In this document: piece after piece, positions 7,934-14,175 of the stretch
Layout of the letters: every line of letters begins with the position of its first letter
Numbering within the stretch: position 1 is the first letter of the stretch
Assembly (NCBI GenBank): GCA_034434335.1
Contig: DAOTZS010000019.1
Span: forward strand, 1 to 31,916
DNA from: DAOTZS01 sp034434335
GTDB lineage: Bacteria; Chloroflexota; Anaerolineae; CG2-30-64-16
DNA: 31,916 nt
Reading direction: 5' to 3'
The notes under the pieces: model-generated
What the model saw: only the letters and a program-made list of their open reading frames with translations
Databases searched by the model: none
What the model was told of the DNA's origin: nothing
Position numbers and translations under genes: made by a program

Positions 7934-7955
7934 TTTGGTTCTACGGAGAACTGCG

Positions 7956-8723
7956 ATGCCTTTGGATGCTCCCATTCATACTAATGAGGCCAATTTGCCA
8001 CGCGTGCTGGCAACCGGCCTGCCGGTAATGCTGGTGTTCTGGCAGCCTGACTGCGCGCCCTGTGCACAGCTTGCACCCACGCTCGATCGGCTGGCGAGGG
8101 CTTTCGCGGGCCGCGGGTTGATCGTAAAGGTCAACGCCGCGGAAGAGGCGGGACTGGTGCGCCGCTATAATGTGAGCCATCTGCCCAGCATTGTATTCCT
8201 GCGCGATGGCCAGCCTCTGGCTACCGCAATAGGTGCAGCGGGGGAGCGTGAGCTGGCCGCCTGGTTGGAGTATATGAGCCGGGGCGGAGTCCAACCCCCT
8301 GTGCCATCGGGGCCGAGTATTCGCATCCAGGCCGCACCCAGTGGGCGTGATGAGCGCGGCCAGGGCGCAGGTCGGCCATCCGCCCCGTCTGCGCCGCCAG
8401 GGCAACCTGTTATCCTGACTGATGCTACCTTTGAGCAGACGATCCGCGAGAGCCGGGTACCTGTGCTGGTTGACTTCTGGGCCGAATGGTGTGGTCCCTG
8501 CCAGATGATAGCGCCCGCGGTGGCGGACCTGGCCCGCCAGTTCGCCGGCCGCGCGCTGGTCGCCAAGTTGAATGTGGATGAGAACCCTGGCACCGCCAGC
8601 CGTTTCGGCATTATGAGCATCCCGACCCTGCTGATCTTCCGCGATGGCCAGGTGGTGGATCAGATCATTGGCCTGCAACCGGCCCATGTGTTGCGCCAGC
8701 GGCTGGCACGACATGTGGGGTGA
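7956..8723 (+). CDS. Tandem thioredoxin-domain protein
   Basis: This 255-aa protein consists of two thioredoxin folds joined by a Pro/Gly/Ser-rich linker (about residues 115-150). The first domain has FWQPDCAPCAQL, with the CAPC active site at residues 33-36 and the cis-proline segment HLPS. The second has the classical WAEWCGPCQM (CGPC at 179-182) and SIPT. The second domain is therefore thioredoxin-like and the first a more divergent disulfide reductase or adaptor. No signal peptide is seen, so a cytoplasmic dithiol-disulfide exchange role is expected. GGAG precedes the ATG at 7956 by eight bases; an upstream GTG at 7926 lies within the repeat element and lacks a ribosome site. It appears monocistronic. 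Confidence 0.9.
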   Translation: MPLDAPIHTNEANLPRVLATGLPVMLVFWQPDCAPCAQLAPTLDRLARAFAGRGLIVKVNAAEEAGLVRRYNVSHLPSIVFLRDGQPLATAIGAAGERELAAWLEYMSRGGVQPPVPSGPSIRIQAAPSGRDERGQGAGRPSAPSAPPGQPVILTDATFEQTIRESRVPVLVDFWAEWCGPCQMIAPAVADLARQFAGRALVAKLNVDENPGTASRFGIMSIPTLLIFRDGQVVDQIIGLQPAHVLRQRLARHVG

Positions 8724-8998
8724 GGCCTTCAAAATCTGGCTCTCTCCTGTCCGTTTGCAATCTAACAAGGGTTTTCGGCCCGCTGAGATACGGGATATTC
8801 TACAAGATAGTCGAGAGCTACCACGACAAGTTTCTGGAGTATTGGCATGGGTACTTTAGTGATTGAACTCCGGCAAGCAAGAGCCCAAAATGGGGATGGT
8901 TCAATTCGCCAGGTAAATTGGTTTACACTTTTTGCGGTCGTTAGGATTGCCGTGATTTTGCTGGGCATATGGCTTCGCTGATCTGCACGAGGTGAGCT

Positions 8999-10204
8999 AT
9001 GGCGCGCATCTTGGTTGTCGAGGACAATCCCGTAATGGCCGACGCCATCCGGGATGTGTTGCAATTTGCCGGGCATGAGGTAACCATTGCACCGGATGGC
9101 CGGGCCGGGCTGGAGGCCATCCCCAAAGTGACGCCTGAGCTGATCATCTCCGATGTGATGATGCCGCGCATGGATGGCTTTCAGTTCTACCAGCACGTAC
9201 GTGCCAATCCCGCCTGGGTCTTCATCCCGTTCATCTTCCTGACCGCGCGCGGCCAGGAGGAAGACATCATGCTGGGCAAGCGGCTGGGTGCCGATGATTA
9301 CCTGGTCAAGCCCTGCGAAGCCGAGGAGCTCCTGGCCGTGGTGGACTCCAAGCTCGTCCGGGCGCGCGCTCTCAGCCGGGCCGCAGGGCTTGAGATGGAC
9401 AAGATAAAACGCACGATCACCCAGGTGATCGGCCATGAGCTGCGGACTCCACTGACATGGATTTCGGGCTATGCAGAACTGCTGCTGGGCGAGCTCGAAA
9501 ACATTTCCCCTGAGGAGCTCCACCGCTCCCTGGAGAGCATCAAGGCTGGAAGTGAGCGGCTGGCCAGGCTGGTGGAGGATGCAGTGCTGGTGGTGAGCCT
9601 GGATTCGGGACAGGCCAAGGAGGATTTTGACCTGACGGCCAAGGTAGAGGCCAACCTTTCGCTCTATGTTGAGCAGGTGCTGGACAGGCTGAGGCCGCAG
9701 GCAAAGGAGCGCAGGGTAAGGCTGGAGATGCGGGTGCCCGAAGATCTGCCGCCAGTGCTATTGGCAGCGCGTTTCTTCAGTGAAGCGTTGATCCGCCTGG
9801 TGGATAACGGCATCAAGTTTGCGCGACAGGGTGTGGACAGCTATGTCATCGTCAGCGCGCAGGACAAGCCGGATGAGATCGAGTTCATTGTCAGCGACAA
9901 CGGGGTGGGCATTCCTGCCAGCGAACTGGAACGGATCTTTGAGCCCCTGGTGCAGGTGCGCCGGGCTGAAATGGAACAGCAAGGGGTGGGTTTGGGTCTG
10001 ACAGTGGCGCGAGGGCTGATTCAACTGCACGGGGGCCGGATGTGGGCTGAAAGCCGCCTGGGGGAAGGTACCGACATCCATTTCACCCTGCCGCACGCTT
10101 CTCCCGACGAGATCGCGCGCGCTGCCAGGCAGTCGGAAATTGGCCTGAATATCGAAGGCCCTCACCTCAGCCCTTCACAAGGGGTAACTATTCAGGCCGA
10201 TTGA
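8999..10204 (+). CDS. Response regulator receiver - histidine kinase hybrid
   Basis: This 401-aa cytoplasmic protein has an N-terminal receiver domain with acidic pocket E8/D9, phosphoacceptor D52 (ISDVMMP), T82 and K104 (LVKP). A HisKA domain with phosphorylatable H146 in IGHELRTPL follows. The HATPase domain has an N box (LVDNGIKFA), a G1 box (VSDNGVGIP) and a G2 box (QGVGLGLTVARGL). It has no transmembrane or sensor domain, so it probably receives phosphate or signals from a partner kinase. GAGGTG lies five bases before the ATG. No other two-component gene is adjacent. The last six residues (VTIQAD) and the stop codon come from MITE copy M1-B; without the insertion the frame would continue for about 18 more codons after residue G395, so the original C-terminus has been replaced. 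Confidence 0.95.
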   Translation: MARILVVEDNPVMADAIRDVLQFAGHEVTIAPDGRAGLEAIPKVTPELIISDVMMPRMDGFQFYQHVRANPAWVFIPFIFLTARGQEEDIMLGKRLGADDYLVKPCEAEELLAVVDSKLVRARALSRAAGLEMDKIKRTITQVIGHELRTPLTWISGYAELLLGELENISPEELHRSLESIKAGSERLARLVEDAVLVVSLDSGQAKEDFDLTAKVEANLSLYVEQVLDRLRPQAKERRVRLEMRVPEDLPPVLLAARFFSEALIRLVDNGIKFARQGVDSYVIVSAQDKPDEIEFIVSDNGVGIPASELERIFEPLVQVRRAEMEQQGVGLGLTVARGLIQLHGGRMWAESRLGEGTDIHFTLPHASPDEIARAARQSEIGLNIEGPHLSPSQGVTIQAD

Positions 10205-10403
10205 AATCGCTCTCCCTGGGCACTTCGTGCCAGGCCTCGCCCCGAAGAGCTCGGCCCGAAGGGTGTCGGCGGAGGCCGACACCCTTCATGTGTGGATCAC
10301 CAGAGAGGTCGGCGAAGGCCGACCACTGGCCGCAGGCCCCAAAAGGGTGACGCCTCGGGCGAGCCCTCGGCGTGGCCCTTCCAGTCACCGCCTGAATAGT
10401 TAC
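10184..10403. mobile_element. MITE family M1, copy B (8-bp TSD)
   Basis: This 220-bp element has the same 14-bp terminal inverted repeats as copies A and C. It is flanked by the perfect 8-bp duplication CACAAGGG (10176-10183 and 10404-10411). It is longer than A through two extra palindromic modules rich in CTCGGCCCGAG-like words, one near 10235-10258 and one near 10350-10378. Its left end lies inside the 3' end of the histidine kinase gene and supplies that gene's stop codon. Confidence 0.93.
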
Positions 10404-10704
10404 CACAAGGGTGGTTTTCTCGCCAGAAGGCCCGGAGGCCTCGGCCCGAGGGGGGCTTTGCTCTCTGAGCCCGGTGATTTATCGCCGGGCAGCCTGCTTG
10501 TTTGAGGCCGTCTCACCCGAGCGCGAGAATTGTCCTCAACAAGTTGGGGACTCTCCACCCTGCAAAAACTACCGTTGTAAGGGGCCAGGGTGCCCCCACC
10601 CGGCCTGCGGCCACCCTCCCCAGTCCTCCCAGCCCTCGCAAGCAGGGACTGGGAGATCAGCGTACGGGAGCAGTGACCGCTAACTTGATGTCAATGGGAG
10701 TGTC
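10404..10704. other. Intergenic region between convergent genes
   Basis: No gene is seen. The segment begins with the right target duplication of M1-B and the remains of the kinase's original 3' end. It contains another CCTCGGCCCGAGG-type palindrome near 10439-10452, a hairpin at 10469-10490 and a hairpin with 8-bp arms at 10619-10626 and 10646-10653. None has a convincing U tract, so no intrinsic terminator is assigned. Confidence 0.6.
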
Positions 10705-12261
10705 CTACTTTTCCCCGAACACCACCGCTGTGAACGAATAGAGCGTGGCGCCTTCCCGCCAGCAACCCGCTGGCAGTCCGGCCTTACGGCACAGCCCCTC
10801 CAGAAACTCCTCCCGATCCCATCCCTGCTCAACCGGGACCTGGGGCAGCAACAGCCCTTGCTGGCTACCCTTGAAGATCATCAGCCCGTGGACCCCTACT
10901 TCGATCTGTTGTGGGTCGGTTACCCGCCGCAGGGGTGAGAGAACCGAGATCTCGATCTCTACCTGGTCCAGCTCGTCCGCCCGAAGTGGTGGGAAGCGCG
11001 GGTCGGCAGTGGCGGCAGATACGGCCATCTCCTGCACGACGCGATACAACGGCATGTCAGCCCTGATGTGGCCAATGCAGCCGCGCAACTCCCCCTTCTC
11101 TTTGAGCGTGACAAAGGCCCCTGCCCGCCGGGCCAGGGCCGGGTCGTCGGGCTGCTCATTGGGGATACGGCCTGTCTTCAGGTGCCCGGCGATGGCCGAG
11201 CGGGCCAGAGCCAACAACGTCTGGCGCTGGTGTGGACTCAGCGCGGGTGGCTCATAATGCCAGAACATCACCGCGCCGTACCCCACCACCCGCTCCTTGT
11301 CGCCATAGGGGGTATCTCCGGAATTGGCATAGCGCAGAACAGTGATCGTGTTGGCGCCCAACCCCTGCGCAACGCGCATGGCGACCAGGATCGCCCCTTC
11401 GCCGCAGGCGCAGGTGGCCAGGTTGGGCACATTGGCTGCCATGGAGGCGGCGATCGCTGACCGCACTCCGGATGGGTCGCCGGCCTCGATGGCCGCCAGG
11501 GTAGCACCGTCCACGGCCAGCGCGTCGTTATAGGATGGGTAGTGGGAGAGGTCAGAGCTGGCGATCACGACCGCTCGCCGGCCAGGGAGCAGTTTGACCA
11601 GCGCATCGGCCAGCACCTGCACAGTCTCGTCGTCGTCCGCGCCCATCAACACCGGCACAATGCGGCAATTGGGGCAGACCCGTTGGAGGAAGGGGAGCTC
11701 GATCTCGATGGGGTGTTCTCCCTCGTGAGCGGCGAAGTCAGCGGTGATGCGGGGATCGGCGGCCACCAGTTGTTGTGCCAGCTCCACGTCCACGGGTACG
11801 ACGCCCAGCGGTGTCTCGAAGCCCCCTTCGGTCCAGACTGAGATGGGATTGGAGAGGGGCATCTGATGGTCGGCGGCGATAATGACGGCGGTATCGTACT
11901 CCCCCTCCTGTAACTGCCGGAAACCAGCGGCCGCCACCGGGCCAGAGTAGACGTAGCCTGCATGGGGGACGATGAGGGCAATGGGTGCGCCATCTACTGG
12001 CTCAACGCCGGCCAACATCTCGTCTACCATTGAGCGCAATGCATCGGGCTCGGAGGGATACCAGGTGCCGGCGAGCACTGAAGCTCGCACCCGGCCCATG
12101 GGAGCCGCCGGTGAGGGGGCAGGGGGCGAAGGCGGCAAGGGAGTGCCGATGGCCTCTACCGACGGAGCTGGTGTGCCTTGCGATGAGGCACAGGTAGTCA
12201 GGAACAGCGCCACCAGCGCCAGCACTGCCAGAGGTGTGAGGTTGCAGATGATAGGTTTCAT
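10705..12261 (-). CDS. Memo-AMMECR1 fusion lipoprotein (AmmeMemoRadiSam proteins B + A)
   Basis: The 518-aa protein begins with a lipoprotein-type signal (hydrophobic residues 8-22, lipobox-like LTTC with Cys24) and a Pro/Ser/Ala-rich linker to about residue 55. The Memo-like domain (about 58-325) contains TWYPSEP, VPHAGYVYSG (His100, a metal-ligand position in Memo/LigB-like proteins) and ASSDLSHYPSY. The AMMECR1 domain (about 340-515) contains the diagnostic LRGCIGHI and DPRFPPL. In many prokaryotes these are separate A and B proteins encoded beside a radical SAM enzyme; here they are one polypeptide, 18 bases downstream of that enzyme's gene. The biochemical role of the trio is unknown. 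The signal suggests the fusion is membrane-tethered outside the cytoplasm, which is inferred. Confidence 0.92.
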   Translation of the reverse strand: MKPIICNLTPLAVLALVALFLTTCASSQGTPAPSVEAIGTPLPPSPPAPSPAAPMGRVRASVLAGTWYPSEPDALRSMVDEMLAGVEPVDGAPIALIVPHAGYVYSGPVAAAGFRQLQEGEYDTAVIIAADHQMPLSNPISVWTEGGFETPLGVVPVDVELAQQLVAADPRITADFAAHEGEHPIEIELPFLQRVCPNCRIVPVLMGADDDETVQVLADALVKLLPGRRAVVIASSDLSHYPSYNDALAVDGATLAAIEAGDPSGVRSAIAASMAANVPNLATCACGEGAILVAMRVAQGLGANTITVLRYANSGDTPYGDKERVVGYGAVMFWHYEPPALSPHQRQTLLALARSAIAGHLKTGRIPNEQPDDPALARRAGAFVTLKEKGELRGCIGHIRADMPLYRVVQEMAVSAATADPRFPPLRADELDQVEIEISVLSPLRRVTDPQQIEVGVHGLMIFKGSQQGLLLPQVPVEQGWDREEFLEGLCRKAGLPAGCWREGATLYSFTAVVFGEK

Positions 12262-12279
12262 ATGCCGGACATCCTCAGG

Positions 12280-13581
12280 TTACAGATCTGGCACCGCCCG
12301 TGGCACCGGCACGGGTTGCCCCTCCGGCTGGCCGGGCCACCAGACGCCTGGTATGGCCTGGCCACAGAAGGCACACCTTCCACTTTGCAGATGGTATTCG
12401 GTCACCGCGAAACCTGTGCGGCCGATGATCAGCCGTCCGCAGGCGGGGCAATAGGTGTTGTCGCCCGGGTGGCCTGGGACGTTTCCCACGTAGACAAACC
12501 GCATTCCCTCCTCCATAGCGACCTGGCGCGCTCTGTCCAGGGTTTCCACCGGGGTGGGGGGCAGGTTGGTCAGCTTGTATTGAGGATAGAAGCGGCTGAA
12601 GTGGAGCGGTATGTCGGGGCTCAGCTCCTGCGCCACCCAGCGAGCCAATGCCCGCAATTGCTCCAGGCTATCATTCAGTGTGGGCACCACCAGGTTGACG
12701 ATCTCCAGGTGGATGCCGCTTTCGTAGATAATACGTATCGCCTCCAGCACCGGCGCCAACTCGGCCTCGCACACCTTCCGGTAAAACTCCTCATCGTACC
12801 CCTTCAGGTCTATCTTGATGGCATCCACCACAGTGCATAGCTCCCGCAGGGGCTCTGGATTAATGAACCCGGCCGAGATGACGACATTGCGCAGACCAGC
12901 AGCGCGCGCCTTTTGCGCCGTGGCCAGCATGTATTCGTAAAAGACCATTGGCTCCGAATAGGTATAGGCGATCACCGGCGCGTCGTAACGTTGGGCGTAT
13001 TGGACCACCATTTCCGGCGGCAGGTCAACGTTCTCGGTTTCTTCTGGAGGCACCTGGGAGATGGTCCAGTTCTGGCAGTAGAGGCAGCGCAGGCTACAAC
13101 CGGCGGTTGCCAGGGAGAACGCGGCCGCGCCGGGCAGGAAGTGGTAGAAAGGTTTCTTCTCGATGGGATCCACGTGGACCGCGCACGGATTGCCATACAC
13201 CATGGAGTACAGCCGGCCGCCGCGGTTCTCGCGCACGCGGCAACGGCCTCGCTCACCGTCGGCGATGATGCAGCGATGGGGGCAGAGGTTGCAGCGAACG
13301 AAGGCGCCAGTGTGGGGTGTATGACAGTAGGAGACGGGCAGCGGCTCTTCTACGGCACTGTGGCAGGCCGAACAGTTGAGTGAGCCTTCGTCGGCAAAGG
13401 AAGCATAGTAACGGGCCTCCACTGACCAGGGGCCAGGAGGCGCGGCCGACGCCGGCTGAGCTGTTCCCTGCCAGGGCCGCTCCCACCACCGGTTACCGCT
13501 CAGGCCGAGGGCCACACCGACCCCGCAGGCGGCCAAAACCCCGGCCTTTTTCAAAAGCTGTCGGCGCGAGATATCGCTCAT
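12280..13581 (-). CDS. AmmeMemoRadiSam system radical SAM enzyme with Tat-like leader
   Basis: This 433-aa radical SAM protein has the CxxxCxxC cluster motif in GCSLRCLYCQNW (Cys162, 166, 169). It is preceded by the family hallmark DPIEKKPFYHFLPG (138-151) and by Cys-rich segments at 70-114. The C-terminus has a zinc-ribbon-like CPACGR...CAFCGQ. The start at 13581 follows a strong GAGGAGGT site and gives an N-terminus MSDISRRQLLKKAGVLAAC with twin arginines and a hydrophobic stretch, a typical Tat signal; a longer reading frame upstream lacks such a site. Fe-S enzymes can be exported folded by Tat, but an exported radical SAM enzyme would lack an obvious reductant and SAM, so retention of an uncleaved anchor is also possible. 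It is the first gene of an operon with the Memo-AMMECR1 fusion. Confidence 0.93.
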   Translation of the reverse strand: MSDISRRQLLKKAGVLAACGVGVALGLSGNRWWERPWQGTAQPASAAPPGPWSVEARYYASFADEGSLNCSACHSAVEEPLPVSYCHTPHTGAFVRCNLCPHRCIIADGERGRCRVRENRGGRLYSMVYGNPCAVHVDPIEKKPFYHFLPGAAAFSLATAGCSLRCLYCQNWTISQVPPEETENVDLPPEMVVQYAQRYDAPVIAYTYSEPMVFYEYMLATAQKARAAGLRNVVISAGFINPEPLRELCTVVDAIKIDLKGYDEEFYRKVCEAELAPVLEAIRIIYESGIHLEIVNLVVPTLNDSLEQLRALARWVAQELSPDIPLHFSRFYPQYKLTNLPPTPVETLDRARQVAMEEGMRFVYVGNVPGHPGDNTYCPACGRLIIGRTGFAVTEYHLQSGRCAFCGQAIPGVWWPGQPEGQPVPVPRAVPDL

Positions 13582-13617
13582 CGTGCACCTCCTCTCCTCA
13601 GCGTTCATCGCTGCCTT

Positions 13618-13645
13618 ATTGTAGCACACTTAGGCGGTGAAGCAA
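13618..13645 (-). promoter_or_regulatory. Promoter of the AmmeMemoRadiSam operon
   Basis: On the minus strand TTGCTT (13645-13640), a 16-base spacer and TACAAT (13623-13618) lie 36 bases before the start codon at 13581. Confidence 0.7.
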
Positions 13646-13723
13646 CCCGGCGTTTGGGCCGCAGCACCCTGCGAACTGCCGGTCTGCCACCAGTCCTTTT
13701 CGGCTAGCGGTGGTTGCGTAACA

Positions 13724-13918
13724 TTAGAGCAGCGAGATGTGGTACAGGGCAAAACGCAGGATGACCAGACCGCTACCCCCACCGGCGACGCAGGCATAGC
13801 TGCCCGCTACTGCCACGCCCATCACGACCCAAGGCAGGACATCGCTCTGGCGGGCGATGGTGGAATGGGCCGGGCCGGAGAGGTCCAATAAGCTGTATTG
13901 CAGGCAGGTGTCGGCCAT
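13724..13918 (-). CDS. Possible 64-aa membrane peptide, uncertain
   Basis: An open frame encodes MADTCLQYSLLDLSG..., with a hydrophobic C-terminal half (VLPWVVMGVAVAGSYACV, then LVILRFALYHISLL) that could form one or two membrane helices. No ribosome site precedes the ATG. The M1-C element lies only 13 bases upstream and may have separated it from its promoter or 5' end. I do not recognise it. It may be a gene remnant or chance; apart from this frame, 13646-13930 shows nothing. Confidence 0.25.
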   Translation of the reverse strand: MADTCLQYSLLDLSGPAHSTIARQSDVLPWVVMGVAVAGSYACVAGGGSGLVILRFALYHISLL

Positions 13919-13930
13919 GCTAAAATACAG

Positions 13931-14123
13931 GTAACTATTCAGGCCGATTGAAATCGCCCTCTCTGGGCACTTCGTGCCAGGCCTCGCCCCGAAGGGCTCG
14001 GCCCGAGGGGTGTCGGCCTCCGCCGACACCCTTCATGTGTGCATCACCAGAGAGGTCTGCGAAGGCCGACCTCTGGCCGCAGGCCCCAAAAGGGTGACTT
14101 CCAGTCACCGCCTGAATAGTTAC
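13931..14123. mobile_element. MITE family M1, copy C (8-bp TSD, 7/8)
   Basis: This 193-bp element has 14-bp perfect terminal inverted repeats identical to those of copies A and B. The flanking octamers AAATACAG (13923-13930) and AAATATAG (14124-14131) differ at one base, consistent with an 8-bp target duplication that has since mutated. It carries one of the two palindromic modules seen in copy B (near 13981-14010). It lies in the divergent gap between the AmmeMemoRadiSam operon and dinG, 53 bases before the dinG start. Confidence 0.9.
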
Positions 14124-14175
14124 AAATATAGCCAGCATTATGAGCGCTATCGCCAACCCATAATGGAGCAGGTGC

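Noticed and set aside
8780..8800. CCGCTGAGATACGGG resembling part of a TPP riboswitch.
   Set aside because: The other conserved TPP segments and any thiamine gene are absent; the match is too short.
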